Assembly (NCBI GenBank): GCA_020162035.1
Contig: JAIUNM010000022.1
Location: forward strand, 1-60,132
Length of the DNA stretch: 60,132 bases
Direction: 5' to 3'
From: Bacteroidota bacterium
Lineage (GTDB): Bacteria > Bacteroidota > Bacteroidia > B-17B0 > Aurantibacillaceae
Shown here: positions 7,792 through 15,886 of the stretch, in pieces
Position numbering within the stretch: the stretch's first letter is position 1
Layout: each line of letters starts with the position of its first letter
Position numbers and translations under genes: made by a program
The notes under the pieces: generated by a model
Told to the model about the DNA's origin: nothing
Databases searched by the model: none
The model's input: only the letters and a program-made list of their open reading frames with translations

Positions 7792-10734
7792 GTGAAAATA
7801 ATTTTATATAATTTAAAAAACAGAATACAAATATTCTGTTTTTTTATTTTTGCGCATTTTTGCTTTGCTCAAAATTACAGCCAATTTGTAAACCCTTTTA
7901 TTGGTACTGGTGGTCATGGACATACTTTTCCTGGCGCTGTTATGCCTTTTGGCATGGTGCAACTAAGCCCCGACACAAGAGTTGACGATAGTTGGGATGG
8001 CTGTAGTGGTTACCATTACAGCGACAGTATAATTTATGGATTTAGCCATACTCATTTAAGTGGCACAGGTTGTAGTGATTGGGGTGATATTTTATTAATG
8101 CCTGGTTATGATTTCCCTAACTTAAATAATAAAAACTATTCATCAACTTTTTTACATAAAAATGAAAATGCAAATGCAGGCTATTATAAAGTTTTATTAA
8201 ATAATGGTGTAAATGTTGAATTAACAACTACACTTAGAACAGGGATTCATAAATACACTTTCCTAAAAAATAAAAAACCGCAAGTAATTTTAGATCTTTT
8301 ACATAGAGATGAAACACTAGATCAAAATGTAAAATTATTAGATAGTAATACAGTTATAGGTTTTAGAGTTAGTAAAGCTTGGGCAAAAGAACAAATTATT
8401 TATTATGCAATTCAATTTAGTAGCAACATAACTCGCTTTGATTACGCAATAAATAAACAATTTACAAAATACTTAAATATTAAATTAAATGAAAAAGCAC
8501 AAGGTGCAATTTTTGAGTTTAAAGATTTAAATGAAAAGCCATTGCTAATTAAGGTTGGTATATCATCAGTTAGTGAAGAGGGCGCATTAAACAATTTAAA
8601 AACAGAAGCGCCACATTGGAATTTTGAAGAATATGTTTTAAATGCTAAAAACACTTGGGATAAAGAACTTTCAAAAATTGAAATAAATGACACTGATAAA
8701 AACAAATTAAACATTTTTTATACAGCATTATACCATTGTTTTATACACCCAAGCATTGCAAGTGATGTTGACGGTAATTATTTAGGAAGAGATAAAAAAA
8801 TTCATAAAGCTGAAAATTACACCCACTATTCTGTTTTTAGTTTATGGGATACTTATAGGGCTTTACATCCTTTACTTACAATAATTGACACTAAACGCAC
8901 TTCAGATTTTATAAACACATTTATTTCACAATATCAACAAATTGGTCGCTATCCAATGTGGGAACTTTCTAGCAATGAAACAGATTGTATGATTGGGTTT
9001 CATTCTGTTTCGGTAATTGCAGATGCAATGAGTAAAGGCATTACAGGATTTGATTATCAAAAGGCATTTGAAGGTAGTATTGCCAGTTCAAAACATGATA
9101 AATTTGGAATACCAATTTTTAATAAAAAAAGTTTTTTAGAAGTAGATGATGAAAGTGAAAGCGTAAGTAAATCGTTAGAATATGCTTATGATAATTGGTG
9201 TATTTATAAAATGGCCGAAATTTTAAAAACAGAAAATAATTATAAAGATTATTATTTCAGATCGCTTTCTTTTTATAATTTATTTCATCCTACTTCAAAA
9301 TTTATGCAACCTCGTTTTAATGGTGGTTGGTTAAACCCATTTTACCCTAATCAAATTAATAATCATTTTACCGAAGGAAATAGTTGGCAATATTCTTTCT
9401 ATGTTCCTCAACATATTTCTAAATTAATTGATGTGCATGGGGGTGCATTAAATTTTGAAAAAAAATTAGACGAATTATTTACAACAAAACAAAAAACAAT
9501 TGGGCGAGATCAAGCTGATGTTACAGGATTAATTGGCCAATACGCACATGGAAATGAACCTAGCCATCATATGGCATACTTGTATAATTACGTTAACAAA
9601 CCATACAAAACAATAAATTATGTACATAAAATTTGTAATGAATTTTACAAAAATGCACCCGATGGGCTAATAGGCAACGAAGATTGCGGCCAAATGAGTG
9701 CTTGGTATGTTTTTAGTGCAATGGGTTTTTATCCGGTTTGTCCTGGCGATAATAATTATCAAATTGCTGCACCCTATTTTAATTCTATAAAAATAAATTT
9801 AGAAAATGGTAAACATTTTATAATTGAAAACAATACATCAAAAAATGAAAAAATTTCGTCAGTAGAAGTGAATAACAAAACACTTACTAATTTTGTTTTA
9901 AATCATTCTGATATTATTAATGGAGGGAGCATAAAATTTAATTCGAATAAAATTACTGGAACAAATAATAGTTATATAAAACAACCAAATTTTATATCAA
10001 ATTCAAATACTACACATTTGTTTGCGCCAATAATAATAAGTAACGATAAAGTTTTTACTGTCAAACAAACTGTTACTGTTACAGCAATTAATCCAAAAAT
10101 AAAACAATTAATAAAATATACTACAAATGGCACAGAACCTAACAAAAATTCAATAGAATATACTAAACCAATAACAATTAATTCGTCAACAATTTTAAAA
10201 GCAAAAGTGTTTACAGAAAACGATTCAAGTTTATCAACTACAACTCAGCTTTATAAACTACCCAATAATTATAAAATTAAAATTACAGGCAAAGTAAATT
10301 CACAATATTCAGCTATGGGTGAGCAAACTTTAATTGATGGTTTGTATGGACCAAAAGATTGGCGTAAAGGCGAATGGCTTGGATATCAAGGTCAAGACAT
10401 TGAAATAATGTTAGATTTAAATACACCAACAAATTTAAATTCTATCTCCTTAAATTTTTTACAAGATAGTAGATCATGGATTATTTTACCTAAGCAAGTT
10501 GAATATTTATTTAGTAACGACAATAAACAATTTACCTCATTATCAACTCTTCAAACAAAAACCGATCCTAAAGATGAAAATGTAATAACTGAATTTTTTA
10601 CATTTATACCTGAAACAATAATTAAATACCGTTATTTAAAAATTAAAATTTCACACTTTGGTAAATTGCCAGAGTGGCACATAGGAAGAACAAATAACTC
10701 ATTCATTTTTATAGATGAAATCAAAATTAATTAA
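7792..10734 (+). CDS. GH92 alpha-mannosidase with C-terminal carbohydrate-binding region
   Basis: A 980-residue secreted glycosidase. The GTG start at 7792 is 3 nt after the upstream stop; no later in-frame start keeps the signal peptide (ending CFFIFAHFCFAQ). The GH92 core runs from PFIGTGGHGHTFPGAVMPFG to about residue 700, with HGNEPSHH (586-593) and GNEDCGQMSAW (628-638), both conserved in this calcium-dependent exo-alpha-mannosidase family that trims N-glycans or mannans. After it come a chitobiase-like C-terminal domain (about 745-825, YTTNGTEPNKNS) and an F5/8 discoidin-like domain (about 840-980, ending FIFIDEIKIN). Export to the periplasm or surface is inferred. A terminator-shaped hairpin covers codons for residues ~8-18. 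Confidence 0.9.
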   Translation: MKIILYNLKNRIQIFCFFIFAHFCFAQNYSQFVNPFIGTGGHGHTFPGAVMPFGMVQLSPDTRVDDSWDGCSGYHYSDSIIYGFSHTHLSGTGCSDWGDILLMPGYDFPNLNNKNYSSTFLHKNENANAGYYKVLLNNGVNVELTTTLRTGIHKYTFLKNKKPQVILDLLHRDETLDQNVKLLDSNTVIGFRVSKAWAKEQIIYYAIQFSSNITRFDYAINKQFTKYLNIKLNEKAQGAIFEFKDLNEKPLLIKVGISSVSEEGALNNLKTEAPHWNFEEYVLNAKNTWDKELSKIEINDTDKNKLNIFYTALYHCFIHPSIASDVDGNYLGRDKKIHKAENYTHYSVFSLWDTYRALHPLLTIIDTKRTSDFINTFISQYQQIGRYPMWELSSNETDCMIGFHSVSVIADAMSKGITGFDYQKAFEGSIASSKHDKFGIPIFNKKSFLEVDDESESVSKSLEYAYDNWCIYKMAEILKTENNYKDYYFRSLSFYNLFHPTSKFMQPRFNGGWLNPFYPNQINNHFTEGNSWQYSFYVPQHISKLIDVHGGALNFEKKLDELFTTKQKTIGRDQADVTGLIGQYAHGNEPSHHMAYLYNYVNKPYKTINYVHKICNEFYKNAPDGLIGNEDCGQMSAWYVFSAMGFYPVCPGDNNYQIAAPYFNSIKINLENGKHFIIENNTSKNEKISSVEVNNKTLTNFVLNHSDIINGGSIKFNSNKITGTNNSYIKQPNFISNSNTTHLFAPIIISNDKVFTVKQTVTVTAINPKIKQLIKYTTNGTEPNKNSIEYTKPITINSSTILKAKVFTENDSSLSTTTQLYKLPNNYKIKITGKVNSQYSAMGEQTLIDGLYGPKDWRKGEWLGYQGQDIEIMLDLNTPTNLNSISLNFLQDSRSWIILPKQVEYLFSNDNKQFTSLSTLQTKTDPKDENVITEFFTFIPETIIKYRYLKIKISHFGKLPEWHIGRTNNSFIFIDEIKIN
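7815..7850 (+). terminator. Intrinsic-terminator-like hairpin inside GH92 5' coding region
   Basis: AAAAAACAGAATA (7815-7827), loop CAAA, then TATTCTGTTTTTT (7832-7844), a perfect 13-bp stem. The 3' side runs on into TATTTT. It looks like a rho-independent terminator for the upstream serine palmitoyltransferase gene, but it lies 24 nt into the GH92 reading frame. Confidence 0.6.
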
Positions 10735-11353
10735 AATAGTATTAAGTATTTTTATACTTACCGTTTCTTTTCAATCGTGTATATTGTTTAAAAAGAAAGT
10801 ATCAAAACCTGTAGTAATAAATGTTATTAAAGACCAAACTATAACATTAATAGAATCTAATTTATCCTACACAAAATATATTCAAGCATATAAACAAGAT
10901 TCTATCTTTTTAAAATTTATGAAAGGATTTAATTTTGAAGCTGGTTTTACATCTAATGTTACACTTGTTTTTAATGAAGAAGAAAAAGCGAATTACACCC
11001 TACGGATTAAAAAAATTATAATAAATGAAAGTAGTAGTATTGAAACGATTAATGACGAAAAATCTGAATTTAACGGCAAACAAGTTGAGTTGCATAGAGT
11101 AAATTGTAGTGCAGAGGTTGAACTTACAAAATTAGGTGATAATAAGCAAATGCCAATAGTTTGTAAAAACAATAAAGACAAAACTGAAAAAATAAAAAAC
11201 AGTAGGGATATTTCTGATTTAATATCTGGTAGTAATAAAGATAATACCATTTACAGAACCAAGCTTTTATCTAGCGATGTAGGAATGGATTTAGCTGAAG
11301 ATGTTGGCAAAAGAATTTGGGTACCAATTACAAGAAAATTAGCAAAAAATTAA
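10715..11353 (+). CDS. Lipoprotein of unknown function
   Basis: A 212-residue protein with a lipoprotein signal (MKSKLIKIVLSIFILTVSFQSC; lipidated Cys at residue 22). The mature part is about 190 residues and mixed beta/alpha in character, with Cys residues in HRVNCSAEV and PIVCKNN. I do not recognise a family. Its ATG lies inside the last 20 bp of the GH92 gene in another frame, so expression is likely coupled to GH92. The next gene, a secreted caspase-like protein, starts 22 nt later; the three probably form one operon. Confidence 0.75.
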   Translation: MKSKLIKIVLSIFILTVSFQSCILFKKKVSKPVVINVIKDQTITLIESNLSYTKYIQAYKQDSIFLKFMKGFNFEAGFTSNVTLVFNEEEKANYTLRIKKIIINESSSIETINDEKSEFNGKQVELHRVNCSAEVELTKLGDNKQMPIVCKNNKDKTEKIKNSRDISDLISGSNKDNTIYRTKLLSSDVGMDLAEDVGKRIWVPITRKLAKN

Positions 11354-11375
11354 ATTAATAGCATATAAAGTAAAA

Positions 11376-12155
11376 ATGAATTTTTTTAGTAAAATATTAG
11401 CTTTACTCCTTTTTACTTCTATTAGTGTTGCCCAAAAACCTAAGGTTAAACCAAATAATACTAACTTAAAATACAAAGCTATTTTAGTTGTTGGTAATAC
11501 AGAAGACAACACAACTTCTGCTATACAATCAATGAATAAAATTGCAGAATATTTAAAAGACAAAGGAGTTAAAACAAAATGTTTTTATGATAAAGTCGCA
11601 AAATGGGATGATATAAAAAAAGAAGCAAATGGTGCACATTTTTTTATTTATAACGGACATGGTACTTCCGGAGGTGGTTTAAATATCGAAAGTGGCGGAA
11701 GTACAAAAGATATTATCGAATTAAAACTTTCTAAAAATGCAGTAGTTTGTTTTCAATCCGTTTGTTTTGGTGCAGGGTCATCTGCATCTGATGATAGCGA
11801 AATTTCTTATGATGAAGCTGTAAAAAGAGTAAAATGGTATGCAGAACCTTTTTTTAAATCGGGGGCTGGCTGCTATTATGCCAATAATTGGGATAACGGA
11901 ATTTTAGACTTTTTAAAAGGATTATTTAACAATAAATCTTCAAAGTCTTGTTTTGAATATTATAATTCAGAAAAAATAATTTCATACGATAGTAGTAAGC
12001 AAATTGGATTAAGCCTTTCTAACCTAGGAGGCACAAGTAAAAAAACATCTTATATAAATGGTGTGAAAACAGTGAAAATAGTTCCAAGCCATAAAAGTTA
12101 TGATGTTGCTTGGATAAGTAATCCTGAATTTTCTTTAAAAAATGTAGGTAAATAA
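11376..12155 (+). CDS. Secreted caspase-like (clan CD-type) protein
   Basis: A 259-residue protein with a signal peptide (MNFFSKILALLLFTSISVAQ). The fold pattern resembles caspase-like/CHAT/C25 peptidases: an N-terminal strand YKAILVVGN, a helix with the SMNKIAEYLKDKG segment, a hydrophobic strand ending in His-Gly (HFFIYNGHGTSGGG; H95-G96), and a second hydrophobic strand ending in Cys (AVVCFQSVCFGAGSS; C130, or less likely C125). H95 and C130 would be the catalytic dyad. This is inferred from motif spacing, not from a family match. It follows a lipoprotein gene by 22 nt and converges on the SDR gene at 12206. The substrate is unknown and it could also be inactive. Confidence 0.6.
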   Translation: MNFFSKILALLLFTSISVAQKPKVKPNNTNLKYKAILVVGNTEDNTTSAIQSMNKIAEYLKDKGVKTKCFYDKVAKWDDIKKEANGAHFFIYNGHGTSGGGLNIESGGSTKDIIELKLSKNAVVCFQSVCFGAGSSASDDSEISYDEAVKRVKWYAEPFFKSGAGCYYANNWDNGILDFLKGLFNNKSSKSCFEYYNSEKIISYDSSKQIGLSLSNLGGTSKKTSYINGVKTVKIVPSHKSYDVAWISNPEFSLKNVGK

Positions 12156-12170
12156 ATTAACCCCGTTGAA

Positions 12171-12202
12171 TTAATTTTAATTCTTTTAAAACTTAAAATT
12201 AA
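12171..12202. terminator. AT-only inverted repeat between convergent genes
   Basis: TTAATTTTAA (12171-12180) and its exact reverse complement TTAAAATTAA (12193-12202) are separated by 12 nt, in the 50-bp gap between two convergent genes. It may act as a weak bidirectional terminator, but in sequence this AT-rich the repeat could be chance. Confidence 0.35.
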
Positions 12203-12205
12203 AAA

Positions 12206-12976
12206 TTACTGCGCATTCCAGCCACCATCAACAGGTAAAGCAACACCTGTTAAAGTACTTGCGTGATCGCTAGCCATTAATAAAGCAGTTTGCCCTAAAG
12301 TTTCTAAACTAACAAAATCTTTAACGGCTTGTTTATAAAGCATAACTTTACTTACAACTTCGGCTTCACTTAAATTATGTGCTTTTGCTTGGTCGGCTAT
12401 TTGTTTTTCAACTAAAGGTGTTTTAACATAACCAGGGCAAATTGCATTTACAGTTATATTAAAAGGGGCTCCTTCTAAAGCTAATGTTTTAGTAAAACCT
12501 ACAATACCATGCTTACTTGCAACATATGCACTTTTAAATTCGCTAGCTACTAAGCCATGCGCCGAAGCTATGTTGATAATTCTTCCGAATTTTCTCTCTT
12601 TCATTCCTTTCCAAACTGCTTTACTTAAATAAAATGCGCTAGTTAAATTAATTCCAATAATTGCATTCCATTTTTCATCAGGAAAATCTTCAATAGGCGA
12701 CACAAACTGAATACCAGCATTGTTAATTAAAACATCTATTTTCCCAAATTTAGTGTTTGCATCGTCTACCATTTTCCTTAACTCTTCAGGCTTAAGCATG
12801 TTAGCATTACTAAACATGGTTTGTATTCCAAATTCTTTAGCAAGATTATCAGCAATTTCTTGTCCATTTGCCTCTAAACCATTTAAAACTAAATTATATT
12901 GTTTTGTTTTAGCAAATTCTCTTGCTATTCCCAAACCAATACCACTGGTGCTACCTGTAATTAATGCAACTTTCAT
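12206..12976 (-). CDS. D-3-hydroxybutyrate dehydrogenase-like short-chain dehydrogenase
   Basis: A 256-residue classical SDR. It has the NAD-binding TGSTSGIGLG (7-16), the LINNAGIQFVSP motif, the catalytic Ser in NIASAHGLVAS, the YVASKHG motif (Tyr-xxx-Lys), and the ICPGYVKTPLVEKQI loop with the ALPVDGGW end typical of 3-hydroxybutyrate dehydrogenases. These enzymes interconvert 3-hydroxybutyrate and acetoacetate in the cytoplasm. The Gln in LVEKQIADQA and the extended lid agree with BdhA. No partner ketone-body gene is adjacent, so the substrate call rests on sequence alone. Confidence 0.8.
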   Translation of the reverse strand: MKVALITGSTSGIGLGIAREFAKTKQYNLVLNGLEANGQEIADNLAKEFGIQTMFSNANMLKPEELRKMVDDANTKFGKIDVLINNAGIQFVSPIEDFPDEKWNAIIGINLTSAFYLSKAVWKGMKERKFGRIINIASAHGLVASEFKSAYVASKHGIVGFTKTLALEGAPFNITVNAICPGYVKTPLVEKQIADQAKAHNLSEAEVVSKVMLYKQAVKDFVSLETLGQTALLMASDHASTLTGVALPVDGGWNAQ

Positions 12977-13029
12977 GTTTTTATTTTTTAAAGATTAATA
13001 AATATTGAGATTCTAAACTAATCATTTTT

Positions 13030-13662
13030 TTAAACTTCTTCAAGTTCTTTTATTAATAATTTTATATCCTCAATTAATTTTTTTACTTCCGTTTCGTTTG
13101 TGCCATCGTAATAACCTCTAATGCGTTGTTTTTTATCCACTAAAATTAATAACTCACTATGTAAAAATCCTTCGGCAGAACCATCGTCTTCAAAGGCATT
13201 AACTAAATAATCATAACGTGCAGTTTTATAAATGTCTTTTTTATTTCCAGTTAAAAAATGCCACTTGTTTTTTATTGCACCATAATTTTGAGAATAATTA
13301 TTTAATACCTCAACTGTATCATGCATAGGATTAACTGTATGGCAAAGAATTAAAATATCGTTGTCAGTTTTAAATGCCTCTTGCACTAATTTTAAATTTG
13401 TACTCATTTGCGGACAAATACTTTGGCAAGTAGCAAAGAAAAAATCAGCTACATAAATTTTATTTTTTATTGTTGACTCAGAAACTATGTCGTTAAATTG
13501 ATTTGTAAAGGTAAATCCGCCAACTGTGTGGTATATAGTATCAGAGTTGCTTATGTGTTTCTCGCCAAAAACAGGTAATACTAATTTATGTTTTTCTTTA
13601 TTTGTACAAGAAGTAAAATAAAAAATTACAACAACATATTTAACTATTAACTTTAATTTCAT
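13030..13662 (-). CDS. SCO1/SenC-type copper chaperone, lipoprotein
   Basis: A 210-residue thioredoxin-fold protein that normally delivers copper to the CuA centre of cytochrome oxidase. The copper ligands are present: C79 and C83 in FATCQSICPQM, and H168 in GFLHSELLIL. A lipoprotein signal ends in FYFTSC (about residue 19), so it should be anchored facing the periplasm. The start at 13662 overlaps the 3' end of the upstream gene by 23 bp, and that gene encodes a related but degenerate protein, so the pair is translationally linked. No oxidase gene is visible here. Confidence 0.9.
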   Translation of the reverse strand: MKLKLIVKYVVVIFYFTSCTNKEKHKLVLPVFGEKHISNSDTIYHTVGGFTFTNQFNDIVSESTIKNKIYVADFFFATCQSICPQMSTNLKLVQEAFKTDNDILILCHTVNPMHDTVEVLNNYSQNYGAIKNKWHFLTGNKKDIYKTARYDYLVNAFEDDGSAEGFLHSELLILVDKKQRIRGYYDGTNETEVKKLIEDIKLLIKELEEV

Positions 13663-14293
13663 TTTTTTCGAGCATTTGTTTTTTAGCTTCTTTTAAGCGT
13701 AAATGTTTATATTCATCAATAAGTCTTTTAATTTCTGAAACAAAACGCGCATCATAGTATCCTCTAATGTTTCTGTTCTCATCTAACAAAACAACAAAAC
13801 TAAAATCTACATAATAAGGTTTATCTTTAAAATAAATTTTATTTACACTATCAAATTTAAAAACGTTTACATTTAAAAATTTTAAATTCCCAGCATTTTT
13901 AAGTTTACTTAAAGTATCTGCAATTTCAACTCTTCCACCTTCATTTTCTCCAATAATATAAACTGGAATTTCTTTTATTTTCTCTGCTTTATAATTAATA
14001 TACTCCCACAATCCAGCTAATCTAAAAGCATCATCTCTATATTGTTTTTTAACAAACATTAATGCAACTATTGGCTCAGTTTGAGCAGATAAATCCGTTT
14101 TTACTTCTTGTAAAACATCTTCGTAAAATTGAATTGGAGCACTATAATACAATGTATCTTTTGTATTTGCCTTAAGTTGTTTTGGTCCAAAAAATGGTAA
14201 TTTTTTCGAATTTATTGTGCTTGTTTCTAATATTATCCAAAAAACAGAGGGCAATGCAATAATAAGTAACAATAACCATTTTTTATTTTTCAT
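13640..14293 (-). CDS. Membrane-anchored SCO-like protein lacking copper ligands
   Basis: A 217-residue protein with an N-terminal membrane anchor (about residues 5-22). The C-terminal half runs parallel to its SCO neighbour: FSFVVLLDENRNIRGYYDAR here matches LILVDKKQRIRGYYDGT there, and both are followed by an EI/EVKKLI(D/E) helix. It has no CxxxC and no ligand His at the equivalent position (Val/Phe instead), so it should not bind copper like SCO. It is probably a divergent partner or scaffold of the SCO protein (inference), encoded in a 23-bp overlap with it. Confidence 0.65.
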   Translation of the reverse strand: MKNKKWLLLLIIALPSVFWIILETSTINSKKLPFFGPKQLKANTKDTLYYSAPIQFYEDVLQEVKTDLSAQTEPIVALMFVKKQYRDDAFRLAGLWEYINYKAEKIKEIPVYIIGENEGGRVEIADTLSKLKNAGNLKFLNVNVFKFDSVNKIYFKDKPYYVDFSFVVLLDENRNIRGYYDARFVSEIKRLIDEYKHLRLKEAKKQMLEKNEIKVNS

Positions 14294-14485
14294 GATACTT
14301 TTATTTTAGTTTAATTTATTGTCTAAAATAACAACTGCAAAAATAAGCAATGTTAACATGGTTTAAAACTTATTTATCTTTTTTTTGTGCAATTTAAAAA
14401 CTTTGTTTTTATTTGTTCCTCAAAATGAATTTTAAGTTTGAAATAAAATCTAAATATAAGTGGCATTAGCCATTTAATCCTTCAA

Positions 14486-14506
14486 ACAACTGAGCTACGG
14501 TCTTGG
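14486..14506 (-). other. Partial tRNA-like sequence (tRNA remnant)
   Basis: The minus strand reads ACCGTAGCTCAGTTG, the usual start of a tRNA from the end of the acceptor stem through the A-box (TAGCTCAGTTG). The D-stem partner, anticodon stem and TTCGA T-loop that should follow are absent. The downstream sequence instead has a short TGGC-ATTA-GCCA hairpin (14461-14472). This is best read as the 5' fragment of a broken or displaced tRNA gene, in the 260-bp gap between the SCO operon and lysC. I see nothing else definite in that gap apart from the box before lysC. Confidence 0.4.
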
Positions 14507-14539
14507 TAATAAAATTTAATCATTAATCAATTTTTATAA

Positions 14540-14547
14540 TAAATTTA
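14540..14547 (+). promoter_or_regulatory. Candidate -7 box close to lysC start
   Basis: TAAATTTA lies 6 nt before the lysC ATG at 14554. It is a weak match (TTTA rather than TTTG) and palindromic, so chance is possible. Confidence 0.25.
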
Positions 14548-14553
14548 AAATAA

Positions 14554-15876
14554 ATGTATTTAATCTTAAAATTTGGCGGGACTAGTGTTGGATCGCCACA
14601 ACGAATAAAAGAACTAGTTAAACTAACAACAAGTACCGAGCCTAAAATTGTTGTTTTAAGTGCAATGAGTGGCACCACAAACGCTTTAGTTGAAATTAAC
14701 AACTCACTTTACAATAAAGATATAGAATTAGCTAAAAAACAAATTAATACATTAAAAGAAAAATACTTTAATGTGGTTAACGAACTTTTTTCTGAAAAAG
14801 AAAGTTTACTAAAAGGCAAAAGCTTAATTGAAAATCATTTTAATTACATTTTGTCGTTTACACTTGATATGTTTACATCAAATGAAGAGAGAGCAATTTT
14901 AGCACAAGGCGAATTAATAAGCACTGCGCTTTTCCATTATTATTTAGAGGAGTTAAAAATTGATTCGGTTCTTTTACCAGCATTTAATTTTATGCGTTTA
15001 GATGTTAATGAAGAACCAGATATGCATTATATTGAAACACAGTTAAAAAATGAATTATTAAATTATCCTAAATCTAATTTATACATTACCCAAGGCTATA
15101 TTTGTAGAAATGCATATGGCGAAATTGATAATTTAAAAAGAGGCGGAAGCGATTATACCGCCTCAATTATTGGAGCTGCAATTAATAGTCCCGAAGTTCA
15201 AATATGGACTGATATAGATGGTATGCATAACAATGATCCGCGAATTGTAAACAAAACACATCCAATAAACAAACTTAGCTTTGATGAAGCAGCAGAGTTA
15301 GCTTATTTTGGTGCAAAAATTTTACACCCAACTTGTATTTTACCTGCACAAAAAAAGAACATACCAGTAAGATTAAAAAACACAATGCAACCAAATGCAG
15401 AAGGAACACTTATAGCAAATATAGACTCAAATAAAGAAGGTATTAAAGCCGTTGCTGCTAAAGATGGTATAACTGCAATAAGTATAAAAAGTGATAGGAT
15501 GTTATTGGCACATGGTTTTTTAAGATCAGTATTTGAAGTTTTTGAAAGATTTAAAACTTCAATAGATATGATTACTACTAGCGAGGTAGCGGTTTCTTTA
15601 ACAATAGATAATAATAAATTTTTAAAAGAAATTGTGAATGAATTAAAAGAAATTGCAAGTGTAGATGTTGAAGAAAATCAAACCATAATTTGTGTAGTTG
15701 GCCATATCTCTAAAGATAGCGCAGGGTACGGTTATAAAGTATTAGAATCTTTAAAAGAAATCCCTTTAAGAATGGTAAGTTATGGTGGTAGTTCAAACAA
15801 TATTTCTGTTTTAGTAAAAGACTCATTTAAAACAAAAGCCTTACAAGCCTTAAACAAAGGATTATTTGGATATTAA
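14554..15876 (+). CDS. lysC: Monofunctional aspartate kinase
   Basis: A 440-residue aspartokinase that phosphorylates aspartate, the first step towards lysine, methionine and threonine. The kinase domain shows LKFGGTSVG (residues ~6-14), VVLSAMSGTTNAL, QGYICRN, LKRGGSDYTASIIGAA, and VQIWTDIDGM. Two C-terminal ACT domains follow (about 295-440, with GYGYKVLESLKEIPLRMVSY and SNNISVLV), which usually carry feedback control by lysine or threonine. There is no homoserine dehydrogenase fusion. lysA starts 10 nt after the stop, forming a lysine-pathway operon. Confidence 0.93.
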   Translation: MYLILKFGGTSVGSPQRIKELVKLTTSTEPKIVVLSAMSGTTNALVEINNSLYNKDIELAKKQINTLKEKYFNVVNELFSEKESLLKGKSLIENHFNYILSFTLDMFTSNEERAILAQGELISTALFHYYLEELKIDSVLLPAFNFMRLDVNEEPDMHYIETQLKNELLNYPKSNLYITQGYICRNAYGEIDNLKRGGSDYTASIIGAAINSPEVQIWTDIDGMHNNDPRIVNKTHPINKLSFDEAAELAYFGAKILHPTCILPAQKKNIPVRLKNTMQPNAEGTLIANIDSNKEGIKAVAAKDGITAISIKSDRMLLAHGFLRSVFEVFERFKTSIDMITTSEVAVSLTIDNNKFLKEIVNELKEIASVDVEENQTIICVVGHISKDSAGYGYKVLESLKEIPLRMVSYGGSSNNISVLVKDSFKTKALQALNKGLFGY

Positions 15877-15886
15877 AATCTATTTT

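Noticed and set aside
14294..14553. Possible lysine riboswitch or T-box leader before lysC
   Set aside because: No conserved lysine-riboswitch core, no T-box sequence and no terminator were seen; the tRNA-like string is on the opposite strand.
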